This document shows, one piece after another, positions 42,680 through 50,753 of a stretch of 64,000 bases of DNA. The notes under the pieces were generated by a model, which saw nothing but the letters and a program-made list of their open reading frames with translations, did not search any database and had not been told where the DNA came from. The position numbers were made by a program, and so were the translations under genes. This DNA comes from Elusimicrobiales bacterium (lineage in GTDB: Bacteria > Elusimicrobiota > Elusimicrobia > Elusimicrobiales > UBA9959). The stretch spans positions 227,663 to 291,662 of the forward strand of contig JAQTZB010000001.1 in assembly GCA_028688015.1 (NCBI GenBank). Direction: 5' to 3'. The stretch's first letter is position 1; each line of letters opens with the position of its first letter.

Positions 42680-44098
42680 ATGGTACGCAAAACGGCGGTG
42701 GCGGGTAAATTTTACGACGGCGATCCCAAAAAACTCAGGGCCGCCGTTAATTCCTATCTTAAGCCAGGGCCGGCCCCGGCCGGGCGGCTGTCCGGCATAC
42801 TGGCGCCGCACGCCGGTTATGTCTTTTCCGGCGCCTGCGCCGGCCTGGCCTTCGCCGCCTTGAAGGACCTTTCCTTCGACACGCTGGTGATCCTGGCCAC
42901 CGGCCACACCATGGGGCTCCGGCGCGGCGCGCTGGTCTCGGCCGGTTCTTTCGCCACGCCGCTGGGCGAAGTGCAGATAGACGCGGCCTTTTGCGCCGAG
43001 CTGCTTAAAGAGAAAGAACTTTTCGAAGATAACCCGCGCGCGCACGCGGCGGAGCACGCCGTGGAGGTGCAGTTGCCTTTCCTGCAGGCGCTCAAGGGCG
43101 GCGCCGTTAACATAGTCCCTATCCTTTTTAATTCCGAAGACGACGCGCTGCTGGAGGCGGCCGGGCGCGCGCTGGGCCGCGTGATGATGGGGCGCAAGGC
43201 CGTGTTCTGCGTCTCGTCGGACCTGAGCCATTATCCTCCCGGAGATATCGCCGAAGCCTCGGACAATTCCGTGCTGCTGGCGCTGCGGCAGGCCATGCGC
43301 AATTCTTCACCGGGCTACTTCGGCCTGGCCAATCGCCTGCTGTCGGCCAAATCGGCGGGCTATATCGATACTACGGCCTGCGGCCAGGCCGCGATGACCG
43401 TGGGTGCGGCCGCGGCGCTGGAGCTGGGCTGCAACGATTTCGAGCTGGCGCAGTACACTCATTCCGGCAAGACCTCCGGCGACGATTCCCGGGTGGTAGG
43501 CTACGGGGCCGGCTATTATATTGCGGCGGCCCCCAAGCCAGCCGGCGCGCTGGGGCTTACGCAAGAGATGCGCAAGGAGCTGCTGAGACTGGCCAGGACC
43601 AGCATCGGCGAATTCCTGGACACGGGCAAGACGCCGCAGCAGCCGCTCGATACCCGTCCGGAGTTCAACCAGCCCGCGGCCATCTTTGTAACGCTCACCC
43701 TCGGCGGGCAGCTGCGCGGCTGTATCGGCAGCCTGGAGCCGCGCGGCACGCTGTGCGACATGGTGGCTTCCTACGCTGGCGCGGCGGCTTTCGAGGACCC
43801 GCGCTTCCCGCCCGTCACTGCGGGCGAACTGCTGAAACTGAAGATAGAGATCTCCGTGCTCTCGCCGCTGGAGCGCGTCAAGAGCGCGGACGCGGTGAAA
43901 GAAGGGGTGCACGGCGTTTACGTAAAGAGCGGGCGCCGCTCCGGCACGTACCTGCCGCAGGTCTGGGAGCACTTCAAGAAGAAAGAAGAGTTCCTCACCT
44001 CGCTCTGCGAAGACAAGGCCGGGCTGCCCGGCGGCGCGTGGAAGGACGGCTCCGCCGAACTCTACACTTACACGGTTACGCCGTTTACGGAAAAATAA
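42680..44098 (+). CDS. Memo-AMMECR1 fusion protein (AmmeMemoRadiSam parts B and A)
   Basis: The 472-residue protein joins a Memo domain (about 1-265: VRKTAVAGKFYDGD, LAPHAGYVFSGACAG, AEHAVEVQLPFLQ, VSSDLSHYPP) to an AMMECR1 domain (about 290-465: FVTLTLGGQLRGCIGSLEP, AAFEDPRFPPV). The metal-like His residues and Cys of Memo are in place. The pair usually works with a radical-SAM protein in the so-called AmmeMemoRadiSam system, of unknown chemistry. No radical-SAM gene is nearby. Start ATG 42680 fits the family N-terminus. Confidence 0.88.
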   Translation: MVRKTAVAGKFYDGDPKKLRAAVNSYLKPGPAPAGRLSGILAPHAGYVFSGACAGLAFAALKDLSFDTLVILATGHTMGLRRGALVSAGSFATPLGEVQIDAAFCAELLKEKELFEDNPRAHAAEHAVEVQLPFLQALKGGAVNIVPILFNSEDDALLEAAGRALGRVMMGRKAVFCVSSDLSHYPPGDIAEASDNSVLLALRQAMRNSSPGYFGLANRLLSAKSAGYIDTTACGQAAMTVGAAAALELGCNDFELAQYTHSGKTSGDDSRVVGYGAGYYIAAAPKPAGALGLTQEMRKELLRLARTSIGEFLDTGKTPQQPLDTRPEFNQPAAIFVTLTLGGQLRGCIGSLEPRGTLCDMVASYAGAAAFEDPRFPPVTAGELLKLKIEISVLSPLERVKSADAVKEGVHGVYVKSGRRSGTYLPQVWEHFKKKEEFLTSLCEDKAGLPGGAWKDGSAELYTYTVTPFTEK

Positions 44099-44154
44099 AA
44101 CCTTTGCTATAATAAACGTGCGGACTTGATCCATTGCGGACAGGTACCCACGTT

Positions 44155-44844
44155 ATGAAAAGATCTTACGGCATAGCCGGCAATGGCCGGGCTTCCACTC
44201 ACCTGCAGGCCTATTTCAGGCTGCTCAAAATCCCCTATAAGGTTTGGTCAAGATGCGGCGGCCTTGCGCCCGCAGAAGTGCTTGGCGGCTGCTCTACCGT
44301 CTTCCTCCTTCTTAAAGACGAAGCCCTGGCGCCGTTCATAGCGGCCAATCCTTTCCTTAAGAAGAAGACCCTCATCCATTTCTCCGGCGCGCTCAGCGTC
44401 AAGGGCGCTTACGCCATGCACCCGTTCATGCCGCTGGCGGCGCGGCCGCTGACGCTGGCGCAGTACCGCGCCCTGCCCTTCGCGCTGGAGCCCGGCGTCT
44501 CCTTGAAGCGCCTGGTGCCGGAATTCAGCAACCCGGTATTCCGCGTGAAGAAGGCTGAGAAGGCGCATTACCACGCCCTCTGCGTGCTGGGCGCCAACCT
44601 GCCGGTGCTGCTGTGGCAGAAGGCCATGGCCGGCCTGGGCCGTAAGTTCGGCGTGCCCCCCGCCCTGGCGCAGCGCTACTTCCAGGCCTCGCTCGACAAT
44701 TTCCGCGCCGATCCGCAGCGTGCACTCAGCGGTCCAATCAGCCGCCGCGATACAGCCACCATCAGCGCCGACGTGCGCGCCCTCGGCGCCGACCCCTACG
44801 CCGAAGTTTACTCCCTGTTCGCGAGGATCCATGAAAATAACTGA
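44155..44844 (+). CDS. DUF2520-like Rossmann protein, probable ketopantoate reductase
   Basis: This 229-residue protein has an N-terminal nucleotide motif YGIAGNGRASTHLQAYF (about 4-20). A second all-helical domain holds the segment HYHALCVLGANLPVLLW, as in DUF2520/6-phosphogluconate-dehydrogenase-like folds. It is first in the operon leading into panB, overlapping that gene by 14 bp, and no panE is in the operon. From context I infer that it reduces ketopantoate to pantoate, as reported for the PanG type in other bacteria. ATG 44155 fits the family. An earlier TTG at 44134 was rejected. Confidence 0.6.
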   Translation: MKRSYGIAGNGRASTHLQAYFRLLKIPYKVWSRCGGLAPAEVLGGCSTVFLLLKDEALAPFIAANPFLKKKTLIHFSGALSVKGAYAMHPFMPLAARPLTLAQYRALPFALEPGVSLKRLVPEFSNPVFRVKKAEKAHYHALCVLGANLPVLLWQKAMAGLGRKFGVPPALAQRYFQASLDNFRADPQRALSGPISRRDTATISADVRALGADPYAEVYSLFARIHENN

Positions 44845-45676
44845 CTTCTACAATTACCGCAAACCGGGGCCGAGGATCTCCATGGTGACGGCTTACGACT
44901 ACACGCTGGCCGCGCTCGCCGCCGAGTCCGCCGTGGACTGCGTGCTGGTGGGCGACAGCGCGGCCATGGTGATGCACGGCCATCCCTCCACTATCGCCGC
45001 CACGCCGGAGTTGATGGCTCTGCACACGGCGGCGGTGGCGCGCGCGGTGAAGGCCAAGCTGGTGGTGGGCGACATGCCGTTTCTTTCCGTGCGCAAGGGC
45101 CTCGGCCCCGCCATGGAGACGGTGGAACTGCTGGCCCGCGCCGGCGCGCAGGCCATAAAGATCGAGGGCCTCGACGGCCACGGCGAGCTGATCTCCCATA
45201 TCGTGCAGTCCGACATGCCGGTGATGGGCCACCTCGGGCTGACGCCGCAGTCGGTCAACCGCCTGGGCGGCTACCGCACCCAGGGCCGCGACCCTGATTC
45301 CGCCGAGAAGCTGGTGGCGCAGGCGCAGGAACTGGAGCGCCGCGGCTGCTTCGCGCTGGTGCTGGAATGCGTGCCCCCGGCGCTGGCCGGGCGCATAACC
45401 AATTTGCTTAAGATCCCGGTAATAGGCATAGGCGCGGGGCCGCAGACCGACGGCCAGGTGCTGGTGATGCAGGACCTGCTGGGGCTCTACCCCGCGGCGC
45501 CGTCCTTCGTTAAGAAATACCTGGACGGGCGCCGGCTGCTGACCGAGGCGCTCAACAATTTCGACGGCGAGGTGAAGAATTCCGTATTCCCCCCCGTAAA
45601 GAGGAAGACCGATGAAAATAGTGAAAGGGATCAAAGCTTGGCGGGCGCTCCGTACGGGCCCGCAGTTTGTAGGTGA
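44831..45676 (+). CDS. panB: 3-methyl-2-oxobutanoate hydroxymethyltransferase
   Basis: Makes ketopantoate from 2-ketoisovalerate and methylene-tetrahydrofolate. The 281-residue TIM barrel has VTAYDYTLA (about 18-26), LVGDSAAMVMHGH with the metal Asp (about 38-50), KIEG, MGHLGLTPQSVN and IGIGAG near 200. The last 22 residues or so go beyond the usual end and come from a 65-bp overlap into panC. Start ATG 44831 lies in the end of the preceding gene. Confidence 0.94.
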   Translation: MKITDFYNYRKPGPRISMVTAYDYTLAALAAESAVDCVLVGDSAAMVMHGHPSTIAATPELMALHTAAVARAVKAKLVVGDMPFLSVRKGLGPAMETVELLARAGAQAIKIEGLDGHGELISHIVQSDMPVMGHLGLTPQSVNRLGGYRTQGRDPDSAEKLVAQAQELERRGCFALVLECVPPALAGRITNLLKIPVIGIGAGPQTDGQVLVMQDLLGLYPAAPSFVKKYLDGRRLLTEALNNFDGEVKNSVFPPVKRKTDENSERDQSLAGAPYGPAVCR

Positions 45677-46373
45677 AACTTTAGGTTTCGTGCCCACCAT
45701 GGGCGCGCTGCACGACGGGCACCTGTCGCTGCTGGGCCGCGCCAGGCAGGAATGCGACCTGGTAGCGGCCAGCGTGTTCGTTAACCCGGCGCAGTTCAAC
45801 GACACTGACGACCTGAGGCGCTACCCGCGCCCCGTGGCCGAAGATATCCGCAAACTGGAGTCGGCCGGCACCGACTACCTGCTGCTGCCGTCGGCCGGGG
45901 ACATGTATCCCGACGGCTACCGCTATCGCGTCACCGAAACCGCCGACAGCGGCGCGCTGTGCGGCGCTTACCGGCCGGGCCACTTCGACGGGGTGCTGAC
46001 GGTGGTGCTGAAGCTGCTGAACCTGGTGAAGGCCGACAAGGCCTACTTCGGAGAAAAGGATTACCAGCAGTTCCGCCTTATTAAAGGAATGGCCGCCGCT
46101 TTCTTCCTGGACACGCAGATAGTACCCTGCCCGACGCTGCGCGAACCGGACGGCCTGGCCATGAGCTCGCGTAACCTGCTGCTCGAGCCCGCTCACCGTG
46201 AGCTGGCCCCGGCGCTGTACAAGGCGCTGCGTTCAAAAGCGGCTCCGACCGAAATAAAGCGCAAACTCGCCGCGCTCGGCTTCAGGCCGGATTATGTCGA
46301 GGAACGCTGGGGCCGCCGCTTCGCGGCCGCGAAACTGGGCAAAGTGAGGCTGATAGATAATGTCAAAGCCTAA
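45612..46373 (+). CDS. panC: Pantothenate synthetase
   Basis: Condenses pantoate with beta-alanine using ATP. The 253 residues include the HIGH-like segment VPTMGALHDGHLSLL (about 27-41), FVNPAQFN (about 56), the ATP region DKAYFGEKDYQQFRLIKGM (about 140) and MSSRN (about 185). It is a little shorter than typical forms (about 280). ATG 45612 has no strong Shine-Dalgarno and lies inside the panB frame, so translation may be coupled. It overlaps coaC by 14 bp. Confidence 0.93.
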   Translation: MKIVKGIKAWRALRTGPQFVGETLGFVPTMGALHDGHLSLLGRARQECDLVAASVFVNPAQFNDTDDLRRYPRPVAEDIRKLESAGTDYLLLPSAGDMYPDGYRYRVTETADSGALCGAYRPGHFDGVLTVVLKLLNLVKADKAYFGEKDYQQFRLIKGMAAAFFLDTQIVPCPTLREPDGLAMSSRNLLLEPAHRELAPALYKALRSKAAPTEIKRKLAALGFRPDYVEERWGRRFAAAKLGKVRLIDNVKA

Positions 46374-46902
46374 AGCCAACATCCTCTTCCAGCTGACGGG
46401 GTCCATAGCCTGCTACAAGGCCTGCGCCGTCATCTCCAAACTGGTGCAGTCCGGCTGCGACGTGAAGACGGTCTGCACCGAGAACGCGCTGAAGTTCATA
46501 GGCAAGTCCACGCTGGAGGGCCTCACCCACCACGCGGTGTACGTGGACACTTTCGAGGACCGCTCGGCGCTGGAGCACATAGAGCTGACCAAGTGGATGG
46601 ACCTGGCCATAATCTGCCCCGCCACGGCCAACGTCATGAACAAGCTGGCCGCCGGCGTGGCCGACGACTTCGTTACCACGCTGTTCCTGGCCTGGGACCA
46701 GAAAAAACCCTGGCTGATAGCCCCGGCGATGAACCGCAATATGTGGGCGCACCCGGCCACGGTACGCTCGGTCAAGACGCTGGGCGAGTGGGGCGTTAGG
46801 ATACTGGGCACCGGCAAGGGCTACCAGGCCTGCGGCGACGTGGGCGAGGGCCGCCTGCTCGAGCCCGAAGAGCTGTATCTGGCGATAAGGAAACACCTAT
46901 GA
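46360..46902 (+). CDS. coaC: Phosphopantothenoylcysteine decarboxylase
   Basis: This FMN-dependent enzyme decarboxylates 4'-phosphopantothenoylcysteine. The 180-residue protein has the flavin start ILFQLTGSIACYKACAVISKL (about 5-25 region), CPATANVMNKLAAGVADDF (about 86) and PAMNRNMWAHPAT (about 125) with the active Asn. A Cys-containing substrate loop follows (GYQACGDVGEGRL). Most bacteria fuse this enzyme to CoaB; here it is separate and stops 4 bp into coaB. Confidence 0.93.
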   Translation: MSKPKANILFQLTGSIACYKACAVISKLVQSGCDVKTVCTENALKFIGKSTLEGLTHHAVYVDTFEDRSALEHIELTKWMDLAIICPATANVMNKLAAGVADDFVTTLFLAWDQKKPWLIAPAMNRNMWAHPATVRSVKTLGEWGVRILGTGKGYQACGDVGEGRLLEPEELYLAIRKHL

Positions 46903-47576
46903 AAGTGCTGGTAACCTGCGGCGGCACGCGCGAACCGCTGGACGCGGCGCGCTTTGTCACCAATCTAAGCACCGGCCGCACTGGCAGCGTCATCGCCGAG
47001 ACGCTGGCGGGACTGGGCTGCGAGGTGCTGTGCCTGGCCGCCGCCGGCGGCGTGCATCCCTCGGCCCCGGGCCTGCGCCTGGCGGAGTTTTCGACTTTCG
47101 CCGAGCTCAACGGCGCGCTGCGCACCGCCCTGCGCAAGGAGAACTTCGACGCGGTAGTTCACCTGGCCGCGGTGAGCGACTATTCCCCCGCCCTGATAGA
47201 GGCCGGCGGCAGGCAGTACGCGCCAGGCGGCAATACCAAGCTGGATTCCTCCCCCGAGGTGATGCTGGTCACTCTGCGCCGCAACTTCAAGATCCTGGAC
47301 CGCATAAAGGGCTACGCCGCCGCCGGCAACCGCCCGGCGCCGCTGCTGGTAGGCTTCAAGCTTACCTCGGGCGCCACGCGAGAGCAGGCGGCGCAGAAGA
47401 TCGGCGCGCTGTCGGCCGCGGACCTCGTCGTGCATAACGACCTGGCCGAGATCCGCGGCGCGCATCCTTTCCATATTTACCGGGGCGGCCGCAAGCTGGC
47501 CGACCTGGAAGGCGCGGCCGCCCTGGCGGGCTGGCTGCACAATACACTGAGCAGAACGGAGGCCTTATGCTGTTAG
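46899..47576 (+). CDS. coaB: Phosphopantothenate-cysteine ligase
   Basis: Joins cysteine to phosphopantothenate with nucleotide triphosphate. The 225 residues open with VLVTCGGTREPLDAARFVTN (about 3-22), then VHLAAVSDYSP (about 89), the Lys-containing TKLDSSPEVMLVTL and FKLTSGA. As a stand-alone CoaB it complements the separate coaC before it, with a 4-bp overlap. It shares 10 bp with coaX. Confidence 0.92.
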   Translation: MKVLVTCGGTREPLDAARFVTNLSTGRTGSVIAETLAGLGCEVLCLAAAGGVHPSAPGLRLAEFSTFAELNGALRTALRKENFDAVVHLAAVSDYSPALIEAGGRQYAPGGNTKLDSSPEVMLVTLRRNFKILDRIKGYAAAGNRPAPLLVGFKLTSGATREQAAQKIGALSAADLVVHNDLAEIRGAHPFHIYRGGRKLADLEGAAALAGWLHNTLSRTEALCC

Positions 47577-48346
47577 CGCTCGACGTGGGCAACACCCAGA
47601 TCTTCGCCGGGGTGTTCAACGAGGACAAACTGGTGGCCAAGTTCCGCGGGACTTCCTGCAACGCCACCGCGGACGAGTTCGGCACTTTCTTCAAGAACGC
47701 CATCCGCGAGAGCGGCGTGGACCCGAAGGAGATCACGGAGGTGGCCATCTGCTCCGTCGTGCCGGACCTGCTCTACACGCTGCGGCACATGGCCGAGAAG
47801 TACTTCAGCCTGGAGCCTTTCCTGCTGCAGGGCGGCGTGAAGACCGGCCTGAACATCAAGTACAAGAACCCGCTGGAGGTGGGCGCGGACCGCATAGCCA
47901 ACGCCATAGCGGCCTCGGCCATGTTCCCCGACCAGAACCTCATTATCGTGGACCTGGGCACGGCCACCACCTTCTGCGCGGTGTCGAGGACCAGGGAGTA
48001 CCTGGGCGGGCTCATCCTGCCGGGCCTGCGCATCTCCATGGAGGCGCTGGCCACGCGCACGGCCAAGCTGCCGCGCGTGGAGATCGCCAAGCCGCCGGAG
48101 CTCGTCGGCAAGAGCACGGTGGACTCCATCCAGTCGGGGCTCTATTACTCCAACTTGCTGGCCATCAAGGGCATAGCGGCCAAGATCCGCGAAGAGTACT
48201 TCGGCGGCTCGGCGCTGCTGCTGGGCACCGGCGGCTTCTCCAAGCTCTTCGAGGGCGCGGAGCTGTTCGACAAGGTGGTGCCGGACCTGGTGCTGGCCGG
48301 CACCTGCATGGCGGCCCGCATGAACAAAGAGAGGGCCAAGAAATGA
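47567..48346 (+). CDS. coaX: Type III pantothenate kinase
   Basis: First dedicated step of CoA synthesis, phosphorylating pantothenate. The 259-residue product has the P-loop-like LLALDVGNTQI (about 2-12), GADRIANAIAA (about 106) and IIVDLGTATTFCAV (about 126). The later GGLILPGL and GTGGFSKL pieces are also present. Type III (CoaX) kinases are unrelated to CoaA and are not inhibited by CoA. It overlaps coaB by 10 bp and panD by 4 bp. Confidence 0.95.
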   Translation: MLLALDVGNTQIFAGVFNEDKLVAKFRGTSCNATADEFGTFFKNAIRESGVDPKEITEVAICSVVPDLLYTLRHMAEKYFSLEPFLLQGGVKTGLNIKYKNPLEVGADRIANAIAASAMFPDQNLIIVDLGTATTFCAVSRTREYLGGLILPGLRISMEALATRTAKLPRVEIAKPPELVGKSTVDSIQSGLYYSNLLAIKGIAAKIREEYFGGSALLLGTGGFSKLFEGAELFDKVVPDLVLAGTCMAARMNKERAKK

Positions 48347-48732
48347 TACGCACGCTGATGAAATCCAAGATCCACCGCGTGGCGGCCACGCAGACGGATA
48401 TAAACTACAACGGCTCCATCACCATAGACCGCGACCTGGCGCGCCAGGCCGACCTGCTGGAGAACGAGAAGGTGGACATCTATAACGTCAACTCCGGCGC
48501 GCGCTTCTCCACCTACGTCATCCACGGCCCCAAGGGCGTGATAGGCGTCAACGGCGCGGCCGCCCGGCTGGTGCAGAAGGGCGACCTGCTCATCATCGTT
48601 TCCTACGCGCAGTATACCGAAGAGGAATGCGCCGGCCACGTGCCGACGGTGGTCTGCGTGCAGAAGAGCCTGCCCGGTAAGACCGGCCATGAAGAACTGC
48701 TCGTGGAGGCTGAAACCTTGGCCTCGGTCTGA
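48343..48732 (+). CDS. panD: Aspartate 1-decarboxylase
   Basis: Pyruvoyl enzyme making beta-alanine for pantothenate. The 129-residue proenzyme has KSKIHRV at the start and the self-cleavage site NYNGSITID (about residues 22-30), where Gly-Ser gives the pyruvoyl group. The rest (NGAAARLVQKGDLLIIVSYAQY) matches the family. It closes the operon; together with panB and panC it lets the cell make pantothenate without uptake. A bidirectional terminator follows. Confidence 0.96.
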   Translation: MIRTLMKSKIHRVAATQTDINYNGSITIDRDLARQADLLENEKVDIYNVNSGARFSTYVIHGPKGVIGVNGAAARLVQKGDLLIIVSYAQYTEEECAGHVPTVVCVQKSLPGKTGHEELLVEAETLASV

Positions 48733-48748
48733 CCGGGTAAGGTCAAAA

Positions 48749-48785
48749 AAAAAGCCGCCGCGCTTTGAGGGCGCGGCGGCTTTTT
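48749..48785. terminator. Bidirectional terminator after panD
   Basis: A perfect stem of 10 GC pairs plus five A-T pairs (48749-48763 with 48771-48785) around TTTGAGG, flanked by T-runs on both strands. It serves panD and the minus-strand gene at 48799. Confidence 0.95.
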
Positions 48786-48798
48786 GTTTTTAAAGTAT

Positions 48799-49272
48799 TT
48801 ACTTCTTTCCGACGTTGGACATGCCCGCCATGTAGAAGAAGGCGAAGCCGACTACGGCGCCGATAAGCAGGCCGGCGGGCCCGCCGATCAGGGCGAAGCC
48901 GATAAAGGCGCTGATGCCGGTCCGGAAGATGTCCCGGCGGTACTTGCCGAAGAATTCGCCGACTTTCTCGGTGAAGGTGGGCTTCTTTTCGTCCTTAGGG
49001 GGCGTTGCGGTAGTCGCGGCGGTAGGGGCGGGCACGGGCGGAACCACCGCGGCGGCGCCGGCTGCGGCGGGCGCAGACGCGGCCGGCACGGGGGCCGCGC
49101 CGGAGGTGTCGAGAATAGCTTTGTTAAGCGGGTCGGCCGCTACGGGGGTGCCGAAGGGCCCGTTCATCAGCGTTTCGTAGGCGGGCTGGTCTTTCGCGAA
49201 AGCGAAGCCGGTGGCCATTATGAAGGCGCCGAGGATTATGAAGAAAATCGCTTTAGTGTTTTTCATATCCAT
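48799..49272 (-). CDS. Hypothetical protein with Ala/Pro-rich linker and membrane segments
   Basis: No family recognised. The 157-residue protein has a signal or anchor helix (AIFFIILGAFIMATGFAFA, about 8-26), a short conserved-looking piece and an Ala/Pro/Thr-rich linker (about 58-95). A C-terminal pair of hydrophobic segments (about 118-150) includes Gly-rich FIGFALIGGPAGLLIGAVVGFAFF. TATAAT directly precedes the ATG on the minus strand, so a leaderless transcript or a start at the second Met (49266) is possible. Confidence 0.6.
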   Translation of the reverse strand: MDMKNTKAIFFIILGAFIMATGFAFAKDQPAYETLMNGPFGTPVAADPLNKAILDTSGAAPVPAASAPAAAGAAAVVPPVPAPTAATTATPPKDEKKPTFTEKVGEFFGKYRRDIFRTGISAFIGFALIGGPAGLLIGAVVGFAFFYMAGMSNVGKK

Positions 49273-49395
49273 ATTATAACCATTACCCCCTTTTTCTGTA
49301 AGGGTAATCTTTCCTATATGGAAATAGGTCCAAAGGCCTAGGCGCCCTGGACGCGTTAAATCGGCGTTTTGGGGAAGAAAGAGGGGCGGTGGGGG

Positions 49396-49602
49396 CTAAA
49401 ACAACTTGTCCTGGGCCGGTTTGTCCTTCTCTTTGTCCGGCTTTTCCTTGCGCCGCAGCCCCGCCTTCTTGACCGCATCCTCCGCCTCGGTTAGCCCGAG
49501 GCGGAAGATGTCCACTATCTGGTAGCCGTCTTCCCGTAACTGCTGCAGTTTCACGTTGTCTTCTTCCGACAGAGAGATGACTATCTGGTAGCGTGGTTTC
49601 AT
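49396..49602 (-). CDS. Small ribbon-helix-helix-like protein
   Basis: The 68-residue protein begins with a strand-then-two-helices pattern (YQIVISLSEEDNVKLQQLRE, then GYQIVDIFRLGLTEAEDAVK) like ribbon-helix-helix DNA-binding proteins of the CopG/MetJ type. A very basic tail (RRKEKPDKEKDK) follows. ATG 49602 has AAGGAAGGT upstream and starts 2 bases after the stop of the 49-residue ORF before it. The repeats in the promoter of the pair suggest autoregulation. The fold call is by pattern only. Confidence 0.6.
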   Translation of the reverse strand: MKPRYQIVISLSEEDNVKLQQLREDGYQIVDIFRLGLTEAEDAVKKAGLRRKEKPDKEKDKPAQDKLF

Positions 49603-49604
49603 TA

Positions 49605-49754
49605 TTACCTTCCTTTCCCGGTGTAGGCTAAAGCCAGTTTTATGCGGTTGGCCCTGGCGACGCTTGCGCCCATCTTGCCGTCCTTGATCAGGCCGAGGGT
49701 CGCCGACATCCACATTTTGAACTCAGCAGGAAGCATGTACTTTTGGGTGATCAT
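49605..49754 (-). CDS. Small 49-residue protein upstream of the RHH-like gene
   Basis: A short open frame not resembling any family known to me. It reads MITQKYMLPAEFKMW at the start and ends in AYTGKGR, mixed helical with several Met and Lys. A perfect AAGGAGG ribosome site lies 4 bases before the ATG and a good promoter lies just upstream, so it is likely translated. It is coupled to the RHH-like gene (TAA-TA-ATG). It may be the effector, toxin or structural partner of a two-gene cassette. Confidence 0.6.
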   Translation of the reverse strand: MITQKYMLPAEFKMWMSATLGLIKDGKMGASVARANRIKLALAYTGKGR

Positions 49755-49778
49755 AACTCCTCCTTGTGCTCAACGTAT

Positions 49779-49810
49779 ATAGTATAGCATAGGATAGTAT
49801 AGTTTGTCAA
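49779..49810 (-). promoter_or_regulatory. Promoter and direct-repeat operator of the small-protein cassette
   Basis: On the minus strand TTGACA (49805-49810), an 18-bp spacer and TATACT (49781-49786) form a promoter with TG at the extended -10 position. Two identical 9-bp repeats, CTATACTAT at 49794-49802 and 49779-49787, are spaced 15 bp apart. One covers the -10 box, the other lies in the spacer. This is the layout expected for an operator of a small dimeric repressor. Confidence 0.7.
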
Positions 49811-49940
49811 GGGGTAGTTTTCCCCCCCCTCGAATAAGCATTGAAAAATAAGCACATTTTTCTCCCCCTCCTGGTGCTGTGTCCTTGGCTTTTTTCCGAT
49901 TTCTCTGTTTTTCCCGTCGGTAAATTGGTAGAATTTGCGT

Positions 49941-50753
49941 ATGAAGAAGCTGCAATTCACCCCGGGCCGCACGCTGATCTGCGGCATCTTGAACGTCACC
50001 CCGGACTCGTTTTCGGACGGCGGCAGCTGGGCCTCGGCTGAGGCCGCTGTTGCCCGCGCGCTGGAGCTGCAGGCCCAGGGCGCCGACCTGCTGGATATAG
50101 GCGGCGAATCCTCCCGCCCTGGCAGCGCCCCGGTGCCCCTGGAAGAGGAGAAACGCCGCGTGTTGCCTGTGCTGGAGGCGCTTGCCGGCCGGCTGAAGAT
50201 CCCTGTTTCGGTGGATACCTGCAAGCCGGAGCTGGCTGAATTGGCCGTGCAGGCCGGGGCGGACATAATTAACGATATAACCGGCTTTAAAGCCCCCGCC
50301 ATGATAGAAGCCGCTGCCAGGAGCGGGGCCGGGGTGGTGGTGATGCATATGCAGGGTGAACCCCGCACCATGCAGGCCGCCCCTGTTTATACGGATGTGG
50401 TGGGCGAGGTAAAGGAGTTCCTGGCTGGCCGCGCCGCCGCGCTGCAGGCGGCCGGGGTCAAGGATATAATCCTGGACCCGGGCATAGGCTTCGGCAAGAC
50501 GCTGGAACATAACCTGGCGCTGATAGCCCGCCTGGGCGAGCTGCGGGCCCTCGGATACCCGGTGCTGCTCGGGGTTTCGCGCAAGAAATTCATAGGGACG
50601 CTGGCCGGCGGCGAGCCGCACGAGCGCCTGAGCGGCACCATAGCCGCCTGCGTGGCGGGCGCCGCCGCGGGCGCCGACATCATCCGCGTGCACGACGTGG
50701 CCGAATGCCGCAAGGCCATGCTGGTGGCCGACGCCATAAGGGCCGCGAACTAA
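49941..50753 (+). CDS. folP: Dihydropteroate synthase
   Basis: Joins p-aminobenzoate to the pterin. The 270-residue TIM barrel has CGILNVTPDSFSDGG (about 14-28), the DIGGESSRPGSAPV segment (about 53) with the pterin Asp, VSVDTCKPE (about 94), DIINDITGF and the MHMQGEP motif (about 137). I chose ATG 49941 because TTG 49935 would only add two residues. The stop overlaps the folK start (TAATG), so the two genes are coupled. Confidence 0.95.
   Translation: MKKLQFTPGRTLICGILNVTPDSFSDGGSWASAEAAVARALELQAQGADLLDIGGESSRPGSAPVPLEEEKRRVLPVLEALAGRLKIPVSVDTCKPELAELAVQAGADIINDITGFKAPAMIEAAARSGAGVVVMHMQGEPRTMQAAPVYTDVVGEVKEFLAGRAAALQAAGVKDIILDPGIGFGKTLEHNLALIARLGELRALGYPVLLGVSRKKFIGTLAGGEPHERLSGTIAACVAGAAAGADIIRVHDVAECRKAMLVADAIRAAN

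Noticed and set aside
49751-50371. Minus-strand frame opposite folP
   Set aside because: Shadow of folP; the AT-rich promoter of the small cassette overlaps its C-terminus and no motif is seen.
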